Counted from the stretch's first letter, positions 8,560-17,196 are shown. The stretch: DNA of 64,000 nucleotides from a bacterium (GCA_021833625.1 JAKBEU010000001.1:434001-498000); one strand, 5' to 3'. Made by a program: numbers and translations. Notes: generated by a model from the letters alone, not told the origin.

Positions 8560-8568
8560 AAATGATTA

Positions 8569-8677
8569 GTGGTGAGTGGTGAGAGATTGGCGATTAGTAA
8601 TCAATAAAAACTATGAAAATAAAAATGATACTAATAATTACATCTTTACTAATCGCTGTCCACTATTCACTAACCAC
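8569..8677. repeat. Long imperfect inverted repeat flanking a start codon
   Basis: Arms at 8569-8600 and 8646-8677 are 32 nt each and pair at 23 of 32 positions, including a perfect 10-bp end (CGATTAGTAA against TTACTAATCG). The ATG of the next gene (8613) lies in the loop, and the right arm falls within its signal-peptide codons. It may fold in mRNA or be a remnant of an intergenic repeat. Confidence 0.5.
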
Positions 8678-9599
8678 CCCTTGTCTTGCTCAGCAAATTA
8701 CTCTCTCCCTCGATCCTCCTATAGTCCAAACGCATATCAGACCCGGAAAATCTATTCTTGTTGCCTATACGGTTGAGAATTCCGGCGACCCGACGCCGCT
8801 CCAATTTCTTATTCGTCCCTTTACTCCCCAAGGACAGGAAGGAGCACTTTCAGTTGGCGATACACTTGAAGGACCGATTCTGTTTTCACTCGAAAACACG
8901 GACGTAGCATTTGAAAAACCATTTTTCTTCAAATCCGATGAAAAACGCCAGGCAGTCGTTAAAATACAGATACCGGAAGGGGTTCCTGAGGGGGATTACT
9001 ATTATATACTACTTGCAGAAACGGTCCCCTCATTCTCAGTCGGAGGGCAAACGACAAGTATTGCCTCAGCCGCCGTCGGGTCTCCTCTTCTTATTAACGT
9101 CACGCAAACCGGAATAACGGAAGCGAAAGGAACGATTGCCGAGTTTTCCATAAAGCCCACCTATACGTTTACTTTTGGAAAAAGAATTTTCCGCATTGTC
9201 GACACAGGAATACCGCTTCCACTTGTTTTCAGTATCCGCAATGCCGGAAATACATTGATTGATCCTCAAGGAACTATTAAAGTACGTGCGGGGAAAAAAA
9301 CCACATCATATGACATCTTACCGCAACATATTTTAAGTAATTCACAAAGAATAGTGAAAATAAATCCTCCCCAGACGGATGTTCCTTCAAATCAGACCGC
9401 ACATCTTTCGGGACTACAACTCGGAAAAAATACCATTACCGCTTCCGTATCATTTGGAGAAAACACCCCCACTCTTTTAGCACAGACAGATTGCATAGGA
9501 ATTCCCATCCGTCTTTTCACTCTTTCATTTGTCGTACTTGTCCTTTGTGGAGGTGTTGTTGTCTTCGCTTCAAAACATAAACCACTAAAGGAAGAATAA
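8613..9599 (+). CDS. DUF916-like surface protein with C-terminal membrane anchor (first cassette)
   Basis: A 328-residue protein with a signal peptide (to about CLAQQ, residue 28), an N-terminal β-sandwich (ITLSLDPPIVQTHIRPGKS, VENSGDPTPLQF, then IPEGVPEGDYYYILLAE), a second β domain, a transmembrane helix near residues 296-318 and a basic cytoplasmic tail. The order and motifs match DUF916-type (WxL-associated) proteins, which bind the cell wall and partner with WxL proteins. It directly follows the WxL-like gene at 7735 and is paralogous in layout to 14377-15366. Role inferred: membrane holder for the secreted partner. Confidence 0.65.
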   Translation: MKIKMILIITSLLIAVHYSLTTPCLAQQITLSLDPPIVQTHIRPGKSILVAYTVENSGDPTPLQFLIRPFTPQGQEGALSVGDTLEGPILFSLENTDVAFEKPFFFKSDEKRQAVVKIQIPEGVPEGDYYYILLAETVPSFSVGGQTTSIASAAVGSPLLINVTQTGITEAKGTIAEFSIKPTYTFTFGKRIFRIVDTGIPLPLVFSIRNAGNTLIDPQGTIKVRAGKKTTSYDILPQHILSNSQRIVKINPPQTDVPSNQTAHLSGLQLGKNTITASVSFGENTPTLLAQTDCIGIPIRLFTLSFVVLVLCGGVVVFASKHKPLKEE

Positions 9600-9636
9600 A
9601 GGCCCATCCATCAATAAAAAACAAGAAAATGTTGCT

Positions 9637-9642
9637 TATAAT
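9637..9642 (+). promoter_or_regulatory. -10 element of comEA
   Basis: TATAAT upstream of comEA. A transcript starting about 7 nt downstream would exclude the TTG at 9646 and favour the ATG at 9670. Confidence 0.4.
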
Positions 9643-9669
9643 CCGTTGACGCGTTTTTTTCCTCTCCTT

Positions 9670-10332
9670 ATGATTGAGGAAATGGGGGGATTTTTTGCAT
9701 CATTTCGGCCGTTCTTTTCCCGATTTCGGGGAGAAATAGTTCTGTTATCTCTCGCGCTTCTTGTTTCAATTGCGTCAGGAACTTTGTATGTTGTCCAAAA
9801 GAATAATGTACAAAAAACGCTCCCACTCCCGGCCACATACACCATTGAAAGTGCAAGGCAATTCGTGTCAGTTGATGTTTCAGGGGCAGTTGCAAAACCC
9901 GGCGTCTATCAGTTTGATGCTTCTTCCCGTTTTAACGAGGCAATACAAAAAGCCGGAGGGCTTACCGATGCTGCCGACAGGGCATATGTAGAACGGAACT
10001 TCAATCTTGCTCGTATTCTCACCGATCAGGAAAAAATATATATTCCCTATCAGTCGGATACTTCAAGCGGCGTTGTTGAGGAAAGTAAACGTAATCTTGA
10101 TTATACGGCGCCAGCCCTTATCACTACTCGGGCGAATGAACAGGAAAATGCAAAAATAGATATTAATCTCGCGACAGCGGATGAACTTGACACTCTTACC
10201 GGTATCGGGAAAGTTCAGGCGGATGCAATAATTAAATCACGTCCGTATAAAAAAATAGAAGATCTTGTCACAGGCAATGTTCTCCGGTCAGACGTGTATG
10301 AAAAAATAAAAAATGAAATTGTCGCAAACTAA
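9670..10332 (+). CDS. comEA: ComEA-like DNA-uptake protein (SLBB plus helix-hairpin-helix)
   Basis: About 220 residues: a transmembrane helix (residues about 20-42), an SLBB-type domain (VSVDVSGAVAKPGVYQF, then RFNEAIQKAGGL) and a C-terminal double helix-hairpin-helix with DINLATADELDTLTGIG. ComEA binds incoming double-stranded DNA outside the membrane and delivers it to ComEC, which follows at 10336. A TTG at 9646 could give 8 more residues, but the -10 box at 9637-9642 makes that unlikely. Confidence 0.88.
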   Translation: MIEEMGGFFASFRPFFSRFRGEIVLLSLALLVSIASGTLYVVQKNNVQKTLPLPATYTIESARQFVSVDVSGAVAKPGVYQFDASSRFNEAIQKAGGLTDAADRAYVERNFNLARILTDQEKIYIPYQSDTSSGVVEESKRNLDYTAPALITTRANEQENAKIDINLATADELDTLTGIGKVQADAIIKSRPYKKIEDLVTGNVLRSDVYEKIKNEIVAN

Positions 10333-10335
10333 GTC

Positions 10336-11133
10336 ATGCAAAAGATTCTCGTTTCGCTTCTTTCCGGTATTGACGCATCACTCCCCGAGCCTCACGCGTC
10401 GCTTCTGAAGGGTATTGCGTATGGCGTCCCTATCACTTTAGATCCCTCATTCAAACAGCTCATTGTCCGTACCGGACTTGCCCACCTCATTGTTCTCTCT
10501 GGGGCGAACATTACTCTTCTTACAGAGCTTACCGGCTCATTGTGTAGTCGATTGGGGAAAAAGAAAGGAATTGTCCTAAATATGATGGTTTTGGCTTTTT
10601 TTATTTATATTGTCGATTTTCAAGCACCCCTTATGCGGGCAGTTTGCATGTTTGTGTGTACGTCCGTCTGCACTCTTACGGGAAGAGTTTCTTACGGGTG
10701 GTGGAATTTATTCCTCACCATTCTAATAACCTCAGCGATAAAACCGGGCTGGATAACGTCCCTGTCTTTTCAACTCTCCGTTTTGGCAACGGTTGGAATT
10801 TTTGTGTGGGATTTTATAAAAGAACACGCGACGCTCCCCCAAAACCCACTTATCCAGGTTTTTTTTGAATCCTGTGTTGTTCTTCTTTGCACGACTCCTA
10901 TTACCTGGTTTGTGTTCAGGAGTTTTTCATTTGTCGGCCCGCTTGCAACAACACTCGTATCTGCAAGCATTGTTCCGCTCATGATAGGAGGATTTATCTT
11001 GTCCGTCACTCATTTGATCTTTCCTCCGCTTGCCGGGTTGATTGCAGTCCCTCTTTTTGCTCTGTTGAACTTCATTATTTTTGTCATGAACACTTTGTCG
11101 AAAATCCCTTTCAGTTATATCAAATGGAACTAA
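10336..11133 (+). CDS. comEC: ComEC/Rec2 channel domain (split gene, membrane half)
   Basis: A 265-residue polytopic membrane protein with the ComEC competence-domain signature LAHLIVLSGANITLL and later RAVCMFVCTS and SLSFQLSVLATVGI. ComEC forms the channel for single-stranded DNA entry. The usual N-terminal OB-fold domain is missing, and the metallo-β-lactamase domain is a separate gene beginning 1 nt after this stop. Both frames are intact, so this is a split rather than a decayed gene. Operon comEA-comEC-MBL. Confidence 0.88.
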   Translation: MQKILVSLLSGIDASLPEPHASLLKGIAYGVPITLDPSFKQLIVRTGLAHLIVLSGANITLLTELTGSLCSRLGKKKGIVLNMMVLAFFIYIVDFQAPLMRAVCMFVCTSVCTLTGRVSYGWWNLFLTILITSAIKPGWITSLSFQLSVLATVGIFVWDFIKEHATLPQNPLIQVFFESCVVLLCTTPITWFVFRSFSFVGPLATTLVSASIVPLMIGGFILSVTHLIFPPLAGLIAVPLFALLNFIIFVMNTLSKIPFSYIKWN

Positions 11134-11134
11134 T

Positions 11135-11884
11135 ATGAACAAGGCAAAAATATCACTCATAATAATACTCGCATCATTTTTTACCATTACCTTCTATCTA
11201 TATCAGACAACCCGTAGGGTAGTCGTGTTTTGTGATGTGGGACAGGGGGCCGCGACACTTTTTCAGATGGGAAGTGAACAGGTGCTTATCGATACGGGAC
11301 CGGACGGACGTGTATTATCCTGTCTGGGCCGTTATATGCCGCTGTTTGACAAGACGATTGAGGTTATTATTATTTCTCATGACCAGAGGGATCATGACGG
11401 AGCGCTTCCTTTAATCTTAAATAAATACACCGTAAAAAATATATTCGGACCCGCACTTGCAAAACAGCCAAAAACAAATTCCCGGTTTAGCGAAATAAAA
11501 GCACAGTATTCCTTCCGCTTTGACACTTGTCTTTTTTCCATCAGAAAGTCGTCCCAGAGCTCCGACAAGAACGAATCGGCAAATATCGTAAGCGTATTCT
11601 CTTCTTCAAACGTGTACTTTATTTCATCCGATATTTCTGCTCTCGAGCTGTATCGGCTCATGCCACGTGAAACAACCGTTTTTGAAGTGCCCCATCATGG
11701 CTCAAAGTACGGCCTTTCTCCTCTTTCGCTCTCATTAGCACACCCTACCCTTGCTGTGATAAGTGTGGGAAAAAACAATGTCTATGGGCATCCGTCAACC
11801 CAAGCTTTAGCAGTACTGAAAGCCAAGAAAATACCATTTATGCGTACTGATGTACGGGGAGATATTGTATTACCACTGAAATAG
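11135..11884 (+). CDS. ComEC-type metallo-β-lactamase-fold protein (split gene, soluble half)
   Basis: The 249-residue product has one N-terminal transmembrane helix (residues 5-24) and a ComEC-type MBL domain: FCDVGQGAATLFQ, VLIDTGPD, the metal site SHDQRDHDGA (an H-x4-H variant of HxHxDH that keeps the DH), VPHHGSKYG and GHPSTQALAVL. In fused ComEC proteins this domain is proposed to degrade the non-transported DNA strand. Here it is a separate, membrane-tethered polypeptide encoded immediately after the channel gene. Confidence 0.87.
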   Translation: MNKAKISLIIILASFFTITFYLYQTTRRVVVFCDVGQGAATLFQMGSEQVLIDTGPDGRVLSCLGRYMPLFDKTIEVIIISHDQRDHDGALPLILNKYTVKNIFGPALAKQPKTNSRFSEIKAQYSFRFDTCLFSIRKSSQSSDKNESANIVSVFSSSNVYFISSDISALELYRLMPRETTVFEVPHHGSKYGLSPLSLSLAHPTLAVISVGKNNVYGHPSTQALAVLKAKKIPFMRTDVRGDIVLPLK

Positions 11885-11914
11885 AAAAAAGAATTTTTAA
11901 TTTGGGGCCAGTCT

Positions 11915-12661
11915 TTATGAAAGGAGAATGCTACGGATTTCCTTGAAGATGTTCATTGCCTCAACGCCAATCCATCCTTCTCCGACAAGCTCTTTCGGAA
12001 GGCCCGGATCATCGCGAAGTATATTGACAAATTCATTTACTACTTGTGTGAACTTTGCGACCTTTTCTCCGTCACCTGACAAAATAGTGTGCCATTTCTT
12101 GAAAAGCTCGCGATATTTTTTATCAAGCGAGGTCTTTTCCCACACTTTTTCAATGAGAGTTGCTTTGTCACCGAAAGCGTGCTCCGACTCAAACGCCTGA
12201 ATATACTGTTCTTCCACCTTTCCCGAAACCAAGTCTTTAAGGGTCTCAATTACCGGGTGTGGAGTAAGCCAAAATGACCTGTGCCAAGGCCCCAATCCCC
12301 ATCCCTGCATCTCGCGTCTTAATCTGTCGCGAAGTTCGCGTTTGCTTTCCGGAATTTCGTAAGAAATAATGCGAAGCTTTTTGTCCCATGTATCGCGGAG
12401 AAATCTGAATGAAGGAAAATAGAGACACAGTTCATGAAAGCCTTTTTCCGTCAGTTTATAGCTGGGCAGTTCGTCGGAAGTTTTCCCTTTTTCAATACAC
12501 TGATCTTTCAGTAATGAGGTAAGAGATCCTTTTGTTTTTTGATTCAGTGAAAAATCGAAAATATTCTGCACCTTTTCATCGAAAGTAATTTCGGTAAAGT
12601 CAACGTCGGACAGTAAAAAAAGTGAGAGCAATATTTTCGTTCGACGTTCTTTTATTCCCAT
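11915..12661 (-). CDS. PaaX-like transcriptional regulator with Cas2-like middle domain
   Basis: 248 residues. The N-terminal third is helical and looks like a winged helix (KILLSLFLLSDVDF to LPSYKLTEKGFHEL). The middle has WDKKLRIISYEIPESKRELRDRLR, then GWGLGPWHRSFWLTPHP, the ferredoxin-like, Cas2-like PaaX core; a helical C-terminal domain follows. No Cas genes or repeats are nearby, so a regulator is favoured over an adaptation nuclease. Start 12661 is set by a strong promoter 10 nt upstream; a longer frame to 12736 would run through that promoter. Target unknown; the adjacent divergent surface-protein operon is a candidate. Confidence 0.75.
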   Translation of the reverse strand: MGIKERRTKILLSLFLLSDVDFTEITFDEKVQNIFDFSLNQKTKGSLTSLLKDQCIEKGKTSDELPSYKLTEKGFHELCLYFPSFRFLRDTWDKKLRIISYEIPESKRELRDRLRREMQGWGLGPWHRSFWLTPHPVIETLKDLVSGKVEEQYIQAFESEHAFGDKATLIEKVWEKTSLDKKYRELFKKWHTILSGDGEKVAKFTQVVNEFVNILRDDPGLPKELVGEGWIGVEAMNIFKEIRSILLS

Positions 12662-12671
12662 ATATGCCTTT

Positions 12672-12699
12672 ACTATAGCAGACGGAAAAAAACTGTCAA
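12672..12699 (-). promoter_or_regulatory. Promoter of the PaaX-like gene
   Basis: On the minus strand TTGACA (12699-12694), a 16-bp spacer and TATAGT (12677-12672) with an extended TGC just before it. One of the clearest promoters in the window. Confidence 0.7.
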
Positions 12700-12785
12700 G
12701 ATGTATTTTACAGAAAAACGACCACTGCCTCTGCAAAAATTACCGTCTGTCGGAAAAATAAACTCATACTATACCTGAATTGCCC

Positions 12786-12814
12786 TTGACAACGTTATGG
12801 AAATATCCTTTAAT
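12786..12814 (+). promoter_or_regulatory. Probable promoter of the second WxL-like cassette
   Basis: TTGACA at 12786-12791, a 17-bp spacer and TTTAAT at 12809-12814. The leader to ATG 12859 would be about 38 nt. Confidence 0.5.
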
Positions 12815-12858
12815 GAAGAATAATAGATATTAATTCCCAAATCTATTAAGTATTTACT

Positions 12859-14364
12859 ATGTACAAATTTCATCGGAAGTGTTTTTCGGCGATGGTTTTG
12901 GTTTTTTTTCTCGTACTCCAACTAACACCGTTCCTTCCCTCTTCCGTCCGTATACTTCCGCTCGCAAAAAAACTCAGCAATTATTCCTTATTCGCGCCCC
13001 GCGAGCTTGACGCTGCAGGACTTTCTTCAGCTTCAGCCACCCTTTCCAATCCCCGTTTGTCATACGATGCAGGAGTAAGCACCACAATTGCTGCAGGACT
13101 TACTATTATCACCATTGCTTCTTCAGGAAATGCTGATAACGATACAAATCACCTGTTCCCCAACGATTATGTCGGTATAGGAAGTAATCCTAATATGCAG
13201 GTTGCTTCCGTTGCAAACGGAACAACATTCGTACTGAAAAATGCGCTAACGAACGGCATTTCATTGGCTAATAAGGTATATAGTACCCAATCGGGTACAT
13301 TGGCAGTCAATTTCTATACGGCAAGCGCAATCCCAGTTGGAGGAAGCGTTGAAATAGACATCCCCTCACCGGTTGGCAGCCCTACAAACGATGGAACTCC
13401 CGATACGGCAGCGGTTGGAAGCAACGGATTTGATCTTAACACTATCGGTGCAGCAGATATGACCTGTCCTGCAGGATTTACTGCGGCCGCTCCCACAGTC
13501 GGAACAGGTGCAACCCCGCATAAACTCTACTGCAACTTAAATGGCGCTTCTGCTTTAGCAGCTGGTGCAAATCTTACCATCATCATTGGAACCGCCACAA
13601 AAGGACTTGTTAATCCCGCACCAAACTTGACACACACGCAAGGAGTCGCTGATACCTATTTGTTGAATGCGTACACCAAAAGCGGAGTAGCGGGTGCTGG
13701 CACAACACTCGATAGCGTACCGATTAAAGTCGCTCCCGTTGAAGGAGTCCTGGTAAGCGCTTCAATTGATGAAACGCTTAATTTTACCGTCGCGGCAGTC
13801 ACATCAGCCAATCTCCCTACAACGTGTGGATTTACTCCGGCCGGAACACTTGTTACGACAACTGCAACAACCGTTCCCTTTGGCGCAAGTATTATTGCGA
13901 ACACTTTTTACAATGGAGCACAACAACTTACCGTTTCAACAAACGCGCCAGGTGGCTACTCGGTAAAAGTTGAGGAGAACGATCAAATGGGAAAAGACGG
14001 GAAAGTCTGCACAGGCGCAGCCGGCGAGTCGGCAAGCTGTATTAAAGACACGGCATGCGACGGAACATGTACTTATTCCACATCGGGAGAGTGGGCAACA
14101 AATACCAACAACGGACTTGGGTATTCACTCAGCAACCAGTCAGGAACGGACGCATCATTTCTCTATAACGAATCAACACGAACATTCTCGGCGAAAGCCT
14201 TTCCTGACCAGGAACAGTCACTAGTAAAACAGAATATTATGTCCGCATCTGGAGTACGAAACGGGAGTTCTACATGTATTGTTTATCGACTCAGTGTATC
14301 CGGAACGCAGCCTGCTGGATACTACTTCAACAAGGTTAAATATACGGCGAGTGCATTATTTTAA
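12859..14364 (+). CDS. Secreted WxL-like surface protein (second cassette)
   Basis: 501 residues: a signal peptide or anchor (hydrophobic core residues about 11-26), a long Ala/Thr/Gly-rich β region with few charges, and a C-terminal domain with six Cys in VCTGAAGESASCIKDTACDG and following residues. The domain ends with the GLGYSLSNQSG and QPAGYYFNKVKYTASALF pattern shared with the 7735 gene. The cysteines could form disulfides outside the cell. It is followed 12 bp later by a DUF916-like protein, repeating the first cassette. WxL relation is inferred from the shared tail and gene pairing. Confidence 0.62.
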   Translation: MYKFHRKCFSAMVLVFFLVLQLTPFLPSSVRILPLAKKLSNYSLFAPRELDAAGLSSASATLSNPRLSYDAGVSTTIAAGLTIITIASSGNADNDTNHLFPNDYVGIGSNPNMQVASVANGTTFVLKNALTNGISLANKVYSTQSGTLAVNFYTASAIPVGGSVEIDIPSPVGSPTNDGTPDTAAVGSNGFDLNTIGAADMTCPAGFTAAAPTVGTGATPHKLYCNLNGASALAAGANLTIIIGTATKGLVNPAPNLTHTQGVADTYLLNAYTKSGVAGAGTTLDSVPIKVAPVEGVLVSASIDETLNFTVAAVTSANLPTTCGFTPAGTLVTTTATTVPFGASIIANTFYNGAQQLTVSTNAPGGYSVKVEENDQMGKDGKVCTGAAGESASCIKDTACDGTCTYSTSGEWATNTNNGLGYSLSNQSGTDASFLYNESTRTFSAKAFPDQEQSLVKQNIMSASGVRNGSSTCIVYRLSVSGTQPAGYYFNKVKYTASALF

Positions 14365-14376
14365 ACATTATTTTCT

Positions 14377-15366
14377 ATGACAAAAAAAATACTCGGGACC
14401 CTTCTGGTTACGCTCAGCTTAGCATTTGCCGTTCAGACACATGCACAAACAGTACTTCCATTAACTGTCGGGCCGGCACGCCAGCAGATAACAATAAATC
14501 CGGGTGAAGATACTCAATTATCGGTAAAATTTTATAATCAGTCAGACAGCCCCATTTCAGGCCTCGTGAAGGTTGCTGATTTTATCGTTGATGATGATCA
14601 GGGAACTCCACGCATCATTGAAAACGCACAGCAGGCTTCTCCGAAATTTTCAGCTTCACAATGGATTGAACTTCCTTTTGACAGAATGACAATTGCTGCG
14701 AATGATAAGGCGGTCGTGCAATTTAACTTAAAAATACCTGCAGACGCAAAAGCCGGAGGACGGTATGCTGCAATATATTTTGAACCTATTTCCCCTTTTG
14801 CTCAACCGGTCGGTGAGTCGGGCGCAAGTATTACTCCACGCATCGCTTCTCTCCTTTATATCCGCGTCAGCGGTCCTATAACGGAAAATGCATTTATTTC
14901 AGGGCTCTTTGCCAAATCATTCCAGGAATTTGGGCCCATCGTCGTTACGGGACAGATAAACAATACGGGCGACTTTCACATCAGACCAAGAGGCGTTTTC
15001 ACTCTTTCAGATGGCCTCGGAAGTCTTGTCGCACAGACAAGCTTAAAAGAATCCAACATATTTCCTGATGCCGCACGAACTTTTACCACGACTCTTGGTC
15101 AGAAATGGATGTTCGGGAAGTTTAAGGTAAATCTTACGGCTTCATATGGCGAAAAAGGACAGACCCTGAATAATTCGCTCTACGTATGGGTTATTCCATG
15201 GAGAGCAATGATTATCATCGTCCTTGCCCTCGTCATTCTCTTTCTCCTCGGCAAAGCGCTGTACAAGAACACAATATCTCGTGAAGTAACTCTTGAAGAA
15301 GAACTCTCCAAGGAACGAGAGGAAATTGAGAAATTGAAGAATCAGTTGAAAAAGAGAAAGGATTAA
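14377..15366 (+). CDS. DUF916-like surface protein with transmembrane and coiled-coil tail (second cassette)
   Basis: 329 residues: signal peptide (cleavage likely after THAQ, residue 24), β-sandwich starting TVGPARQQITINPGEDTQ, then KIPADAKAGGRYAAIYFEP (the counterpart of IPEGVPEGDYYYILLAE in the 8613 protein), a second β domain, a transmembrane helix near 272-292 and a charged cytoplasmic coiled coil (EEELSKEREEIEKLKNQLKK). Such proteins hold WxL partners at the wall. The cytosolic coiled coil is an added feature that could signal or multimerise. Confidence 0.68.
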   Translation: MTKKILGTLLVTLSLAFAVQTHAQTVLPLTVGPARQQITINPGEDTQLSVKFYNQSDSPISGLVKVADFIVDDDQGTPRIIENAQQASPKFSASQWIELPFDRMTIAANDKAVVQFNLKIPADAKAGGRYAAIYFEPISPFAQPVGESGASITPRIASLLYIRVSGPITENAFISGLFAKSFQEFGPIVVTGQINNTGDFHIRPRGVFTLSDGLGSLVAQTSLKESNIFPDAARTFTTTLGQKWMFGKFKVNLTASYGEKGQTLNNSLYVWVIPWRAMIIIVLALVILFLLGKALYKNTISREVTLEEELSKEREEIEKLKNQLKKRKD

Positions 15367-15390
15367 CACATCGATATTTCTCGCTCTACT

Positions 15391-16341
15391 ATGAGAAGGG
15401 TGTTATTGATGGTTGCTGTCACTGCTTTCCTATGCAACCCGGGGAACGTCTTTGGAGCTGTTATTACTCCCGTTGATGAGCCGGTTACCGTTTCTGTGGG
15501 AGTGGGAAATGAGTCGGAATATCATCCTCCTGCGACGGGGGACAAACAATTCCAACTGTTCGGACTCACCTCTCCTGGCGCAAGGGTAGTGATTGAGAAT
15601 CCCGGTATACGCAGTGAAACATTCGCAGATGCTGCCGGAAATTTTCGCTTCAAATATCTGTTTCTGTCCCAATTTAAGGAAGATATTTGCCTTGTGGCAT
15701 ATGACACAAGTAACAGATCTACTCCTCCCCTTTGCGTACCGCCCCCCGGCACGGACTCGCTTGACCAAATCGGTCCTGTGCTTCTCCCCCCGTCAACTTC
15801 CATTAGCGCAGGAGATGCATATATCGGTGACTCGGTTACCTTAAGCGGTCAAACTCTTCCGAGTGTTGACGTAAAATTATCATTGTTTACTGACGAACTG
15901 CAGCAGGGGAAAAAGCTCTCTCTTATCCCTGCCGCCTATGCGTATTCAATACCCACTGTGGACCTGAAATCGGACGGAAAAGGCAACTATTCCATTACTC
16001 TCCCGACTGCCGGTTCTCAGTTTCTCCGTATGTTTAGTCGTGCTTTTTATGGAGGGAACTCCACCCCAAAAGGCCTGACCCTCGCTCTTAATATTTTCCC
16101 CATTTGGATGCTGCTTGTCAAATTTTTTTCGACATTCCTCAGCACACTGCGCGCACATATTGTTGACATAATCATTCTTTTGCAGCTCTATATTCTCCTC
16201 ATGTATGGATTACAACGATTTCTTAAACCACACTTTTTGGCAAGTCAAAGGAGAGCTCTTGCACTTCGTAGTGTGGAGTTGCTTTCGCTCCCCCATGATC
16301 TTATGAGGGCACCACATAATCTTCCCGTCAGTATGGAATGA
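15391..16341 (+). CDS. Ig-fold surface protein with C-terminal membrane segments
   Basis: 316 residues: signal peptide (to about residue 23), a first Ig-like domain with GLTSPGARVVIENPGIRSETFADAAGNFRF style strands, a second with ISAGDAYIGDSVTLSGQTLPSVDVKL, then hydrophobic segments about residues 230-275 and a basic tail. Two other small surface genes precede it in the same orientation, and it is likely the last gene of the second cassette. A wall or glycan-contacting role is plausible but unproven. Confidence 0.65.
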   Translation: MRRVLLMVAVTAFLCNPGNVFGAVITPVDEPVTVSVGVGNESEYHPPATGDKQFQLFGLTSPGARVVIENPGIRSETFADAAGNFRFKYLFLSQFKEDICLVAYDTSNRSTPPLCVPPPGTDSLDQIGPVLLPPSTSISAGDAYIGDSVTLSGQTLPSVDVKLSLFTDELQQGKKLSLIPAAYAYSIPTVDLKSDGKGNYSITLPTAGSQFLRMFSRAFYGGNSTPKGLTLALNIFPIWMLLVKFFSTFLSTLRAHIVDIIILLQLYILLMYGLQRFLKPHFLASQRRALALRSVELLSLPHDLMRAPHNLPVSME

Positions 16342-16368
16342 AAATATAGACTGTCACAACATTACTAT

Positions 16369-16782
16369 TCAGTTGAATGAAAGATGTGCTTTCTGGGGAA
16401 GGGTTATTGAATCTACCCGTACTTCAAGATAGTAATCACCTGCAAGCGAAGAGGCATAATCAAAAACCGCCTTTCCGGTTTGATCGGTCGTGGGTTGCAC
16501 TTCAGTGGCAATAACGCCTGCATTATTTGTAAGCACCACTTTTTTTCCGTATACCCCTACTCCTTGGCTGTTGAGGACAAAAACAGTAATTCGCTCCTTC
16601 TGTTGACCATCGGCCTTTGCAACAAGAGGTGCTACAAATACATATGAATTATCAGCGGAAATATCAACCTGGTTCATACTTGCGCGGCTCCCAAAAAAAC
16701 GTGTTTCATAAAAAAAGAAGAATATGGAGAAGGTAATCAATATAAGAAAAAAAAGAATGGCAGAGAGTAAAAACTTTTGCAT
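16369..16782 (-). CDS. Membrane-anchored single Big-1-type Ig domain protein
   Basis: 137 residues: an N-terminal transmembrane anchor (residues 4-25) and one β-sandwich with VFVLNSQGVGVYGKKVVLTN and TDQTGKAVFDYASSLAGDYYLEV, the strand pattern of invasin-type Big-1 domains. It runs opposite to, and ends 27 bp from, the preceding operon. An extended -10 (TGT-TATACT) lies 8 nt before the start. Confidence 0.72.
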   Translation of the reverse strand: MQKFLLSAILFFLILITFSIFFFFYETRFFGSRASMNQVDISADNSYVFVAPLVAKADGQQKERITVFVLNSQGVGVYGKKVVLTNNAGVIATEVQPTTDQTGKAVFDYASSLAGDYYLEVRVDSITLPQKAHLSFN

Positions 16783-16790
16783 ACATACTT

Positions 16791-16796
16791 AGTATA
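16791..16796 (-). promoter_or_regulatory. -10 element of the Big-1 gene (leaderless-type)
   Basis: TATACT on the minus strand (16796-16791) preceded by TGT, ending 8 nt before the ATG at 16782. Confidence 0.5.
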
Positions 16797-17159
16797 ACAA
16801 ATCACAATAATCAGGAATAGCTAATCATAAAATTCCCCCCTTTTCTTACGGCTCACTGCTACCCTCATTCTCATATTACTACTTTGGAGCTTATCATAGC
16901 CCCATATGTGATTAAATTTCGTATGTTTATGATTAGGTTTAAATATAATTAAACATATATTTAACAAAAAACCAGAAACAACCCTCTTCGATTTCTATTG
17001 TTTCATTTCTTATAGGTCTGTTGATATTAATTGATATATTTAGGTAAGCTAATATTTATTGCGGTAATTAAATTAAACTCATTTAAATTATGGTTATCTT
17101 CCTCGTTTCCCTCTATTTCGATGGGCAGATAACTATATCACAATGTATTAAAACTACTC
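16797..17159. other. AT-rich intergenic region before the fibre locus
   Basis: About 360 bp without a supported gene, with repeated runs of ATTAA/TTTAA and a small inverted repeat (GTTTAA, TTAAAC). It separates the minus-strand Big-1 gene from the giant surface-protein locus. No RNA gene is recognised. Confidence 0.5.
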
Positions 17160-17189
17160 TTGACATCGTTATTATAAATGTATTAGTCT
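17160..17189 (+). promoter_or_regulatory. Promoter A of the fibre locus (TTGACATC...TCTGA type)
   Basis: TTGACA at 17160-17165, 18-bp spacer, TAGTCT at 17184-17189, then 7 nt to ATG 17197. The surrounding words TTGACATC and AATGTATTAGTCTGA recur upstream of 29413 as TTGACATC and AATGCATTAATCTGA. Confidence 0.65.
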
Positions 17190-17196
17190 GATAGAT

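Noticed and set aside
11915-12661. Cas2-like domain as a sign of a CRISPR adaptation module
   Set aside because: The domain arrangement is that of PaaX regulators, and no repeats, Cas1 or leader are nearby.
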